Assembly: GCA_039583875.1 (NCBI GenBank)
Contig: CM077167.1
Span: 146,399,010-146,463,009, forward strand
Direction: 5' to 3'
Source of the DNA: Platanthera guangdongensis
Lineage: Eukaryota > Streptophyta > Magnoliopsida > Asparagales > Orchidaceae
Length of the DNA: 64,000 bases
The translations under genes were made by a program, and so were the position numbers. Below the pieces are notes generated by a model. It did no database searches and was not told the origin of the DNA. It saw only the letters and a list, made by a program, of their open reading frames with translations. This document shows positions 23,445 through 32,699 of the stretch, piece after piece (the first letter of the stretch is position 1; each line of letters opens with the position of its first letter).

Positions 23445-23685
23445 TATGAATTGAAACACAAGAGAGTGAAAAATAGAATCTGGGGATAACGATTATTTTT
23501 TTCTTATTATACTTGTTCTGCCTCTTACACATATATATAGAAATAGATGGATATGTATAACAGCGGAGGCGGTGAGCTGACTATCACATATGGGTGATAT
23601 ATCGGGTACAGGTACAGGTTACCTATTACATGAGTACCCTATTACATGAGTACATATAAACCAGAGGCACGATTTACTTCTCACA
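23445..23685 (-). repeat. Cop2 5' LTR (right copy)
   Basis: Same length as the left copy. On the minus strand it starts TGTGAGAAG, and its other end is TCATA instead of TCACA, a one-base decay of the terminal motif. Confidence 0.9.
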
Positions 23686-23690
23686 AGGAT

Positions 23691-25214
23691 TGGGGCAGAC
23701 TAAGTGTCACTAGACAAAATTTGCCAATGTAATCCTTCATTGTGAAAAACATCATGTCGATCTTAGATCTAGACTATGTTAGACATGACACTCACTCATT
23801 AGCATCAATAAATGATGTATTGAAAGTTGGCTAAGTAAAAGAATGAAACACAGAAATATCAAGATATCTGTAAATAAAATGTCAGTAAGAAATTTAGTCG
23901 ATCGGCTAGTAATCAAGCCATTCGTGTAGAAGAATCAAGACAATTCAGCTAAATGCCTTCAGAAAGTGAAAATTTGTTTATGTAGAGAATCGCCCAGATA
24001 GCTAGGTGATCGTGTGGAGGTATCAAGACGATTAGACTTGATATCTTCTGGATATCAACTCTAAGTGAATAATCTCCTAAACATCTGGCCAACCGTGGAG
24101 AAGTCACCCAGATATTCCTTGAAGTATCAGTTACTAGAAGCTACATCAAAAGAGATAAGTTTATCTATGTTATGAAGGATTCAGAACATCTCGTTGATCG
24201 GCTAGACCAAGTCTACTATAAGAGTTACTGAAGGAGAACAAAGTTAATAATTAGATGGATGAGAATAAACAAGTATTTTATCATGTAGAAAGTCTTAAGA
24301 AAGGCTGATTCATGCAGATATCAACTATATCGTGCAGACATCAGCAGTATCATACAGAAAAGCTTATGAAAGATTAAATCATAAATAAACCAAATATATT
24401 AGGTAGTCGAAAGCTATATTGCGCAGACAATAATCATATCCTGCAAATAATAGATGAATCACACAGAAAAGGTTGAATCATACAGCCATAGTAGTTTCAT
24501 GCAGACAAAAGTAAAATGGCACGGAGATGAGCTATATTATGCAGATAACTTCTATATCATTTAGATAAACTCCATATCGCCCAGATATACAATTTTAAAT
24601 TTGAATTACTTGTTTGACGGAATCATTATCATACCTTGTACTAAGATCGATTGTTGTATTTAACAAATGTCTGACTCTAAAAAATCCAGTTATGACGTTG
24701 AAAAGATTTGCTCATTAAAAAAGGAATCCAAGATGATAGAAAACTCTAATCGATCAAAGTAAGAAAATATTTTGTTGTCTCATAGTTGTTGTGTTGTTCC
24801 GACAGAAAGCAAAAGAGAAGATCGTTTTCTGAATAACACCTTTTCAAATCTTTCAAGCTAGATTGTTTCAGGGTAGCTGACATTTTCCAAGAGGTTAATC
24901 TACAATAGCAAGCATGTTTGTCTTCTAAAGATTAGAGAAGTGATTTCACTGAAATTAATATCCAAGATCTCTATCAGAAGACAAAGTAGAAGCGGATTCT
25001 TACCAGACTTCAAGAAGAGTCAAGACTTATTAAGATCTATCTTTCTAAGTCAAAGAGCTCTCTCCATCATGGATACCATGTTCGCATAGGTAGGTTAAAT
25101 GTACATGAAGGAGGTGTCCTCAAAACCTTCCTTCAAGCTTCAAAGCTCCTTGAAGCTGTCAAGGGTATCCTTAATGTTGGAAGCATTTAACAGCGTTCAC
25201 AAACACAAGTAATG
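23691..25214. other. Unassigned AT-rich stretch with degenerate repeats
   Basis: There is no ORF with a known domain. Between about 24300 and 24600 a degenerate word, roughly ATATCGTGCAGACA, recurs about eight to ten times at uneven spacing (for example near 24312, 24333, 24355, 24418, 24482, 24540 and 24580). Words like CGATCGGCTAG recur at 23900, 24010 and 24200. The layout resembles an old LTR full of diverged repeat words, but no partner LTR is visible. Confidence 0.45.
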
Positions 25215-25864
25215 TGTTGGACTTTGGCATGTTGACCGGACCCACAAGGTTTGGGGAGTTGCATTTTTTATTATTTTTATGTTTTAAATGCATGGGATAG
25301 TGAAGTCATTTAAGAGGGTAGTTGAGAGGCTGGTGAGATTTATTATGTTAGACACTTGTCATGTTTTCCTTTGTTTTGTTTGCCTATAAATAGGCTTGTA
25401 AGTATTCTGTTGAAGTTTTGGATACAAATAGAGAGATAAGCTCCCAAATTCCTATTCCTTTTTTAGAGAGAGAAAGAGAGCGTCGTAGCGCTAAGGGTGA
25501 TTTGTTGTTCCCTTTGCCGAGCAGGTAGAAGGGGAGCTGAGGCATCAGGAGTTCTGCCGAGTAAGGAGTTGATCCTGCTGCCAAGTAGGGAGTTAATCCC
25601 GCTGTCGAGTAAGGAGTTGATCACGCTGCAAGAAGGGAGCTCGCCGCCCTGTGTGTACTCGCTGGGAGGAGGATCTCGTCGGGTTCATCGTCGCGTGGGT
25701 AGGCGTACTTGCTGGTGTCAGTCTCGCCAGCAGAAGGGGTAGTACTCGCGGGCTGAAAGGAGGAGATCGTGGGTAGTTCTCGGCAGCAGCACAGTAGTGT
25801 GTGGATTTGGAAGTGTTAATTGTGTAGTGTTGAGAGCGCAGGTGCCCATACGCATTTTCTAACA
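25215..25864 (+). repeat. Cop3 5' LTR (650 bp)
   Basis: It begins TGTTGGACTT and ends TTTTCTAACA (TGTT...AACA). The TATA box TATAAATAG is at 25385-25393. Three 24-bp tandem units (25557-25628, core GAGTAAGGAGTTGATC) follow the promoter, so they would be in the leader RNA. The 97% or so identity to the 3' copy is by eye. Confidence 0.92.
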
Positions 25865-25866
25865 AG

Positions 25867-25879
25867 TGGTATCAGATCC
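25867..25879 (+). other. Cop3 primer binding site
   Basis: TGGTATCAGATCC starts two bases after the LTR. It matches the initiator-Met complement except for T in place of G at position 11. Confidence 0.88.
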
Positions 25880-25938
25880 AGGTTGCAACCCCTGGAAGTT
25901 GTGTGTAAATCGCTCGGAAGGTTCAGTGACTAGTGGAG

Positions 25939-26705
25939 ATGGAGATGGGAGGTGCCATGCCGGGTCAAGTCCCCAAATTGACAAAAACCAACTATGGGAA
26001 CTGGAGTATTCAGATGTGAGTTCTATCACCTCAAAGGAGTTGTGGGAGGTAGTAGAGAACGGCGTTGAGGAGCTTACTACAGAAGCAGACGCGTCATTGA
26101 CTAACGCTCAGAGGACGGCATTGAGGGAGTCTAAGAAGAGGGATAAGAAGGCTCTCTTCTTACTATACCAAGGCGTGGTTGAGGTGACTTTTGAAGAGAT
26201 CTCAGATGCGGAGACATCAAAGGAGGCATGGGAGATTTTGCAATGCTCCATGCAGGGAGTGGATAAGGCTAAGAAGGTGAAGTCGCAATCCCTTCGGGCC
26301 CAATATGAAGGGATGAAGATGCAGAGTGCAGAGAAGTTTGGTGACTATGTGACCCATCTGCGGATGCTCACAAACGAGATGAAGAGGAACGGAGAGGTGA
26401 TATATGACGTAAGTTTCATGGAGAATCTCTTGTGATCTATGTCTAAGAAGTTCAGGCATGTGGTGGTGGCAATTGAGGAGTCAAAAGATCTCACCCTGAT
26501 GACAGTGGATGAACTTGTTGGCTCACTGCAAGCTCACAAGTACCGCATGTTGCAGGACGATGAGGAGTCGAGTGGCTTGGGTAAAGCACTCCAGACTCAG
26601 CTAAATTTTGGAGAGAGCTCAGGAAGAGGAGGAGGCCACCGTAGCCGAGGAAACCAAGGAAGAGGTAGAGGAAGAAGAGGAGGAAGAGATCAGGGAAGGA
26701 ACCAG
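25939..26705 (+). pseudogene. gag: Cop3 gag (frameshifted)
   Basis: The likely start is ATG 25939; its frame reads PKLTKTNYGNWSIQM, the typical copia Gag opening, before a stop near 26015. The remainder is in another frame (26000-26435), with the UBN2 pattern KEAWEILQ and LRAQYEGMKM, then TGA 26433-26435, after which the frame continues (KKFRHVVVAIEESKDL). A Gly/Arg-rich RGRG tail ends at TAA 26706. The TGA replaces an Arg codon in the family (CGA to TGA). Confidence 0.85.
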
Positions 26706-27218
26706 TAAAGCCAGAGGGAGGCGGAACAACCTCAAGGTTGCAGGCAAGATGCAGGAGGAAGAGGAAGAGGCCAAGGTAGAGGCCAAGGTAGAGGTCAAGG
26801 AAGAGGTCAAGGAAGAGGCAGAGGAGATATGTTCCAAATACAATGTTACAACAATAACAAGTTTGGGCATATGAGTTATGATTGTTGGGCTCTAAGGAAG
26901 GGAGGAGATGTCAACCATTATGCTGAAGCAAGCAACATGGGTGGTGACCCGATGATGTTCCTAACCTACAGGGGTGCTGAAGGTGGGAGGAACGAAGTGT
27001 GGTACCTGGATACAGGAGCTAGTAACCACATGTGTGGAGAGAAGGAACTGTTCACCAGCTTAGAGCCAAATGGTGGTGAGGTCAGTTTTGGAGACGCCTC
27101 GAAGATATCAGCATAAGGAAGAGGAGTCATTGCGGTCACCTTGAATGGGAAGGAGGTGCACCAAAATGACATGTTCTATGTGCCGGGCTTGAAAAGTAAC
27201 ATCTTGAGCCTTGGGTAG
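26706..27218 (+). pseudogene. pol: Cop3 zinc knuckle and protease
   Basis: In the gag frame after TAA 26706, RGRGQG repeats lead to CYNNNKFGHMSYDC (about 26835-26876), a zinc knuckle whose second cysteine is replaced by asparagine. The protease follows with an intact WYLDTGASNHMCG (about 27000). TAA at 27114-27116 and TAG at 27216-27218 interrupt the frame; the second is where relatives have Gln (CAG to TAG). Confidence 0.85.
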
Positions 27219-28004
27219 TTGGTCGAGAACAGTTACTACGTTCAGCTGAGGGATGGCACGTTGGCCATGAAGGACCATGAAGGAAGGGATGTAGTGAGGG
27301 TGAAGATGACAACGAATCGTCTCTTCATGCTGAGCATGGATGCCAAGGAGATAGCTTATCTCGCAACGACGGAGGAAGAAGAGGAAGCATGGTTGTGGCA
27401 CCACCGGATGGGCCATCTGGGGTTTACAGGCCTGAAACTACTATCTCATTCCAAGATGGTAGAAGGACTGCCCATGATCTCACCTCCACAGGAGGTCTGT
27501 GAGGCATGCACGAATGGGAAGCAGAAGGGGTTAACGTTTGAAGGAGGCAAGTCCAGAAGGGCGAGAAGACAGCTTGAACTAGTTCACTCGGACATAGCTT
27601 ATCCGTTTGAGACTATCTCAGTAGGTGGGAGCAAGTACTACATTACCTTCACCGATGACTTCAGTCGGAAGTGTTGGGTGTATTTCCTGAAAGAGAAGGC
27701 TGAGGCTCTTGACAAGTTCAAGGAGTTCATGGCAATGGCAGAAAAGGAGATTGGTCAACCTCTGAAGGTGCTGAGGACAGATAGGGGTGGGGAGTACACC
27801 TCTAGGTTGTTTGATGATTTTTGTAGAGAGTGTGGGATCTCGCACCAGCTGATGGCGGCGTACTCACCTCAGCAGAACGGAGTTGCGGAAAGAAAGAACT
27901 TGACCATCATGGACATGGCAAGGAGCATGGTGAAGGCCAAGGGGTTGCCGAAAAAGTTTTGGGCGAAGGCAGTACAGGTGGTTGTGTACTTACTGAACTG
28001 ATGC
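27219..28004 (+). pseudogene. pol: Cop3 integrase core
   Basis: The open frame has 260 codons. It has the zinc site WHHRMGH...CEACTNGK and the core with VHSDIA, RTDRGGEY and PQQNGVAERKN, so the D, D, E triad is complete. TGA at 27999-28001 ends it at VVYLLN; the family continues with Arg (CGA to TGA). The product would otherwise bind element DNA ends and join them to the genome. Confidence 0.9.
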
Positions 28005-28494
28005 CCAACAATGAATGTAAAGTTTATGACTCTGTTTGAAGCCTGGAGTGGGTGGAAGCCAAGTGTGAAGCACCTAAGGGTCTTTGGATGTGTAGCCTAT
28101 GCTCATGTCCCGGACCAGAGAAGAAAGAAGTTGGATGACAGAAGTGAGAAGTGCATCTTTGTGGGCTACGATAAGCAAAGCTTACAAGCTGTACAACCCG
28201 GTGATCGAGAGAGCTATCATCTCAAGGGACGTGGTGTTTGAGGAAGATAGTAGCTGGAGCTGGGATGAAGCGGTGAGGAACATCAAGGGGATGTTTTTTG
28301 ATGATGATGAAGAGGAGGGTCGTCAGGAAGCCGAAGCTGAGATGGGTGGAGCTGAGCCACCATTACCACCTAGTGGAGAGTAAGGGGGAGCTCTCACCCC
28401 CTACTCAAGTGGATCAAGTACTAGTGGAGGAAGATCTGGTGGAGCTAGTACCAGTGAGAGCAGAGATGGTCGTCCTCAACCTAGGACAAGGAGG
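28005..28494 (+). pseudogene. pol: Cop3 integrase C-terminus and linker
   Basis: HLRVFGCVAYAHVPDQRRKKLDD and FVGYD are in the integrase frame up to about 28175. A one-base shift then moves SKAYKLYNPV...AIISRDVVFEED to another frame (28099-28383), followed by an acidic, Ser/Gly-rich linker with a TAA at 28381-28383. The linker frame resumes toward reverse transcriptase at 28495. Confidence 0.82.
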
Positions 28495-29508
28495 TTGGAG
28501 GAGATCTACAAGGAGACGACACCAACTGTTAACAATTTTTCTTTATATTGTCTCTTAGTAGATGTAGAGCCGTACTCGTACAAGGAAGCTGCCAAAGAAA
28601 AGATTTGGAGGAATGCTATGGATGTGGAGATAGCATCCAAAAGGAAGAATGAAACCTGGAAGTTGGTGTATCCACCTGCTGGCCACAAACCCCTCGGGGT
28701 GAAGTGGGTCTATAAGGAGAAGAAGTATGTGGAGGAGATCCTGAAGAAGTTCAGGATGGAGAAAAGCAAGCCTATCTCTACTCCTGCCGACCCAGGCCTG
28801 AAGCTGAGCAAGGAGTCGAAGGGAGGTGTGGTAGACTCCACTTTATTAAAAAGCTTGGTGGGGAGTCTATGCTACCTGACCTTCACCCGACCTGACATCA
28901 TGTATGCAGTCGGGGTGATAAGCAGGAACATGGAGGAACCAAAGGAGGATCACTTCACTGCAACAAAGAGGATCCTGAGATACATAAACGGGACAAGAGG
29001 CCACGGACTGATGTACTCTACAGGCGAGGAGCTAAGGCTGGTGGGGTACTCAAATAGTGATTATGGTGGAGATGTGAATGACCGGAAGAGCACTTCCGTG
29101 TATGCTTTCAATATGAGAACAGGGGTGTTCTCATGGAGTTTGAAGAAGCAGGCAACGATTACCTTATCATCTTGTGAAGCAGAGTACATTGCGGCGGCGG
29201 CTTGTACCTGCCAGTCTATTTGGCTAAGGAACCTCCTACAGGAGTTATATCATGAAGTGGATGGGCCTATGACCATGTTTGTGGACAACATGTCGGCCAT
29301 CCAGCTCGTAAAGAATCCAGTGTTATACGGACGTAACAAGCATATCGAGACGAGGTACCATTTCCTCCATGAGCAAGTGGAGCTGAAGACGGTTGAAGTG
29401 ATGTATTACCCTACTAGAGAGCAGGTCGCTGATATTTTCACTAAGGCGTTGAAGGTGGAGACGTTCCTTAAGCTCAAATGCAAACTCGTCATGTGCTGCC
29501 AAGTTTGA
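28495..29508 (+). pseudogene. pol: Cop3 reverse transcriptase remnant fused to RNase H
   Basis: The open frame has 337 codons. Reverse transcriptase begins normally (NETWKLVYPPAGHKPLGVKWVYK) but at about 28720 jumps to KKYVEEILKKFRM, which in Cop4 lies downstream of the YVDD palm. All of the palm, including KARLVAKGY, LDVKx[15 protein letters not shown] and YVDD, is missing, yet the frame is kept. RNase H follows with GYSNSDYGGD, where the first catalytic Asp is Asn, and ends with KHIETRYHF and ADIFTKAL. The protein cannot reverse-transcribe. Confidence 0.92.
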
Positions 29509-29515
29509 GGGGGGG
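29507..29515 (+). other. Cop3 polypurine tract
   Basis: GAGGGGGGG overlaps the end of the pol frame. Three T bases separate it from the 3' LTR start TGTTGG at 29519. Confidence 0.8.
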
Positions 29516-29518
29516 TTT

Positions 29519-30132
29519 TGTTGGACTTTGGCATGTTGACCAGACCCACAAGGTTTGGGGAGTTGCATTTTTTATTATTTTTTATGTTTTAAATGCATGG
29601 GATAGTGAAGGCATTTAAGAGGGTAGTTGAGAGGCTGGTGACATTTATTATGTTAGACACTTGTCATGTTTTCCTTTGTTTTGTTTGCCTATAAATAGGC
29701 TTGTAAGTATTCTGTTGAAGTTTTGCATGCAAATAGAGAGATAAGCTCCCAAATTCATGTTCCTGTTTTAGAGAGAGAAAGAGAGCATCGTAGCGCTAAG
29801 GGTGATTTGTTGTTCCCTTTGCCGAGCAGGTAGAAGGGGAGCTGAGGCATCAGGAGTTCTACCGAGTAAGGAGTTGATCTCACTGCCGAGTAGGGAGTTG
29901 ATCCTGCTGCCGAGTAAAGAGTTGATCCCGCTGTGAGAAGGGAGCTTGCCGCCCTGTGTGTACTCGTTGGGAGGAGGATATCGCCGGGTTTGTCGTTGCA
30001 CAGGTAGGCGGACTCGCTGGTGTCAGTCTCGCCGGCAGAAGGGGTAGTGCTCGCGAGCTGACAGGAGGAGCTCACGGGTAGTTCTCGGCAGCAGCACAGT
30101 AGTGTGTGGATTTGGAAGTGTTAATTGTGTAG
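29519..30132 (+). repeat. Cop3 3' LTR, truncated by Cop4
   Basis: Same sequence as 25215 onward. The TATA box is at 29690-29698 and three 24-bp units lie near 29861-29933. It stops after GTGTAG at 30132, where Cop4 begins; the matching 5' LTR continues for about 50 more bases. Confidence 0.9.
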
Positions 30133-30133
30133 T

Positions 30134-30138
30134 GTATA
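30134..30138. repeat. Tek-B left target-site duplication (GTATA)
   Basis: GTATA lies before the Tek-B 5' LTR and again after its 3' LTR at 39787-39791. The duplicated bases belong to the end of the Cop4 LTR. Confidence 0.92.
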
Positions 30139-30175
30139 TGTAACAGCCCAAAGTTCTGAAACAGGCAAATTTGGG

Positions 30176-30765
30176 TGACACGGCCTGGGACACGGGCGTG
30201 TTCCGGGGCGTGTCAGGTGACATGGCCTGCGACACGGGCGTGTCGCAGGGCGTGTCAAAGTTGTGTCGACGATTGGGCTTTGTCTCGACGATTTTTGTTC
30301 TCGACGATTCGTCGAGAGGAGGCACACGGCCCAGGACACGGGCGTGTCCAAGGCCGTGTGGCATGCTCGACGATTTTGTCTCGACGATCGTCGAGTGTCG
30401 AGACCTGAGTGTCGAGTGTCGAGAGTTTGAACACGGCCTGTGACACGGGCGTGTCACAGGGCGTGTCAAATCAGGCGACGAGCTCAGCCCGCCGAAAGAT
30501 TTTCGACAGGGCGTGTCGTTGTGTCGTGTCTGGGCACACGGCCTGGGACACGGGCGTGTCACAGGCCGTGTGAAGTCTCGGGATGATTTGGGATTTTTTT
30601 CACCCAGGTACACGGCCACAGACACGGGCATGTCTGAAGGCGTGTTGGTGACACGGCCCATGACACGGGCGTGTCCCGTGGGCATGTCACTGGTCTGGAT
30701 AAGTCGGTTGACCACCGCTTGAGGCACACGGCCAGGCACACGGCCGTGTTCGAGGCCGTGTCTGG
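30176..30765. repeat. Compound palindrome array in Tek-B 5' LTR
   Basis: About eight units have the plan ACACGGCC-n-GACACGGGCGTGTC-n-GGC(C)GTGT, each folding on itself; 30534-30572 is almost fully self-complementary over 38 bases. Between units (30262-30430) are TCGACGA/TCGTCGA words. The 3' LTR has the same block at about 37437-38027. Long ORFs on both strands here only translate the repeats. Confidence 0.88.
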
Positions 30766-31047
30766 TCAAAATTGGTGTTTTTGGCAGAATCGTGGCCGTC
30801 CATTCCTTCAGTCTGGATCCAAGGGCTGAAAGCTCTTCTTCTTTTTCCTTAAGGGCCGAAGTCAGAGATTGATTTCTCATTTACTTTGGCCTTAACCTTT
30901 CTTCAAGAGAGAGAAAGAGAGAAAGAAAGGAGGAGGAAGAAGGGAAGGGGGCTGCTGTTGGTGGTGCTGCGGTTTACCGGCGAGAGATCCGAAGCCAGCG
31001 TTGCGGAGGAAACGATCTTGCGCGTCTTGCAAGCTATCTTGGAATCC

Positions 31048-31071
31048 ATGGCACCGAAGCGATCGTCAAGG
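31048..31071 (+). CDS. gag: Proposed first coding exon of Tek-B gag (in LTR)
   Basis: ATG 31048 opens eight codons, MAPKRSSR, ending exactly before GTAACG, a plausible 5' splice site. Removing 31072-32699 (ending TTTGTGTTTAG) joins codon AGG to GTG at 32700 in the gag frame, giving RVTRS across the joint. Tek-C has RVTRS uninterrupted at the same place near its own Gag start, and Tek-D has MAPKKNTR before an identical GTAACGA. Codons 2 and 3 differ silently between Tek-B and Tek-D. The gag body has no ATG start near its 5' edge. Splicing itself is inferred. The 3' LTR copy of this exon is 38310-38333. Confidence 0.6.
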
Positions 31072-32699
31072 GTAACGACCTTTCTTCCTAAGCCATGTGA
31101 AGGCTTCCTTTTAGCATATCTTTGTGAGTTCCCCCACCAAGAGGTGGCTGGTTTTGGGACTCTTTGGGTGGATGTGTGAAATCCCCCTTGTTAGCATATA
31201 GATCCGGAACTGGAGTACGGAATAGGCATGCTGTGTGAAGCCCATCTGGATAGGTTGGTCTAGATTGGTGATGTTGCATACGAACCGGAGAAAACTCCGT
31301 GAAAAACGTGTAGTGTACGGAGTCTACGGGTTAGGCCTGCGAAAAGGAGTAGCAGGAAGTACTGGGGTGGTAGCCCAGGAAAATAGCCTTGTGATGGTTT
31401 TGGGTCCAACCTGTGAATGATGCACAGGTAGTCCTGGTGGGACCAGGAAAGACCCCTGACATTTGTGCTTATGCGGTGTCCACCTGTGGAGAGAGAGTCA
31501 CAGGAAGTACTGGTGTGCCCAGGAAAGACCCGCTGTTATTGTGAGAATTGGGTATCGAGAAGTACCCAGGCTTGAATGCCAGGAACAGGATTGGTGAGAC
31601 CGACCCGTGCCTTTGATATAGCCATGAGTACGCTGCACGCGGAAAGGGCAAGGCGATTTGAGCAACGGGGGGGGGTGGAGGATCCGACCTGCGCTATGTC
31701 CGTCTGACGTGAGACCAAAAGTGCGGTCTGTTGGAGCGCATAGCAAGAGTCTTCGGCCTGCGCGCCATGACACAAAGGGGGGCTACGGGCCATCCCGGTG
31801 TCCGAGGACTAACTCTGGCTGCACGCCATGGAGTAAATGCTCAAGAGTGTTACCGTTGGGTGTTAACCCTGATACGGTGGTGGGCAAGAGGTTGCCAGAA
31901 CACCAAGAATGTGCCCTGAGTGCACGGACCGTTGGGCCGGGCGGCGAACGGTTGTGATGGCTTGTGTGCGTGAAAGCACCTTTGATGATTGCCATACTTG
32001 TGATATGATATGCCTGCAGGGAAAATACCGCTGCCCCGAGAGGAGGGGTAGGGTCGTTATAATTTGGTCAGCTGAACGCTGACCGTTGCTTTTGTTTGCC
32101 ACCGTTGGGTGGATTGTCCTTCAACAGGTGCTGGAGAGCCGAGCGGATCGCATAGAGGTTGATGCTCCTGCTGGTGCTGCTGCTGCTGCTAGCCCTCGAA
32201 GGCTAATGTTCTTTTGAGTGTTTTCTTTTTGTGGCCGGCCTGCGCGCCAATTTGTTTAGGCCACTATATGAAAGCCCTGTAAGGCCATAAGGCCAATACC
32301 TTTGTTGTTGTAAGACATTCCTATATGTATATAAAATATGGAGTTTTATATTTGGACATTCATGAGGAGTTCAAGTAGTTTAGGCTTCCGCTAGAATGCT
32401 TGTGATAGGTGCGTTGCGCTACTCTGGTATCATCCTGTACCTTCACCGACTGTTTTGTGGTATATCCTGTGGGGCCCCGGCCGGACCTTCTAGAATATAT
32501 CATATGAACGGATGGGGTTGTTACATTTTTGGTATCGGTTGTCTTGGTCTTTCCCTCTCGAAGTCGTGGCCGCCTTCTTTTGTGGGGTGGCGAGCACGTG
32601 TTTGTGCAAACCAAAGTCTACGATTGAACTCCTGAATGTCCATGATAGGAATGCAGTTTGTATGTTTGAGGAACCTGCGTGTTCTTATTTTGTGTTTAG
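31072..32699 (+). other. Proposed 1628-nt intron spanning LTR end and primer site
   Basis: It starts GTAACG and ends TTTTGTGTTTAG. It contains the remaining LTR and the primer region, so a spliced RNA would be translatable but could not prime reverse transcription. The frame is kept across it. No other reading gives gag a start codon at the expected place. Not tested. Confidence 0.55.
32530..32541 (+). other. Tek-B primer binding site (weak match)
   Basis: TGGTATCGGTTG begins four bases after the LTR. Only the first seven bases match the initiator-Met complement without a break. Either the primer match is short or another tRNA is used. Confidence 0.45.

Larger units (their letters stand above)
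19076..23685 (-). mobile_element. Cop2: short-LTR Ty1/copia element
   Basis: Two 241-bp LTRs face the same way (19076-19316 and 23445-23685) and enclose a copia gag-pol on the minus strand. LTR ends form TGTGA...TCACA. The flanking pentamers are AAGAT (19071-19075) and AGGAT (23686-23690), a target duplication with one mismatch that suggests age. The coding frame is broken by stops. Total length is about 4.6 kb, small for a copia element. I do not assign a lineage. Confidence 0.9.
25215..30132 (+). mobile_element. Cop3: Ty1/copia element with deleted reverse transcriptase, 3' LTR interrupted
   Basis: The 5' LTR (25215-25864, TGTTGG...TAACA) is followed by a primer site, a broken gag-pol and a polypurine tract. 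The 3' LTR starts at 29519 and is cut at 30132 by Cop4, which begins TGTATATATC. The last roughly 50 bases of the LTR should therefore lie beyond the window. The element is closely related to Cop4 in RNase H and integrase. It has many stops, and it lacks most of reverse transcriptase. Confidence 0.92.
30139..32525 (+). repeat. Tek-B 5' LTR (2387 bp)
   Basis: It starts TGTAACAGCCC and ends GGGTTGTTACA. Its first 630 bases hold the compound palindrome array. A GA-rich stretch near 30900-30950 is followed by the ATG of the proposed first gag exon (31048). Downstream are many short ORFs without known domains. A TATATAAAATA at 32328-32338 could be a poly(A)-region element or a TATA box. Confidence 0.94.

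Noticed and set aside
25593..25865. 90-codon minus-strand ORF in the Cop3 LTR
   Set aside because: Antisense to the 24-bp tandem repeat and not kept in the other LTR copy.
26608..26874. Glu-rich ORF and its antisense Ser-rich partner
   Set aside because: Shadows of the Gly/Arg-rich RGRGQG tail of Cop3 gag in other frames.
30023..30880. 285-codon minus-strand ORF, and its copies at 37345-38142 and 37071-37613, with TRPCPRPC and DTPVSQAVSP repeats
   Set aside because: It translates the palindrome array of the Tek-B LTR, is open on several frames at once because the repeat lacks stops, and has no domain.
31088..32102. ORFs in the Tek-B LTR (for example 31658-31957) and their copies at 38350-39363
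   Set aside because: Duplicated only because LTRs are duplicated; one-base length changes in the G-run alter the frames, which argues against coding.
32328..32338. TATATAAAATA as the main Tek-B promoter
   Set aside because: Possible, but it lies near the LTR end where poly(A) signals are also expected and would leave the conserved LTR ATG untranscribed; not called as a promoter without transcript ends.
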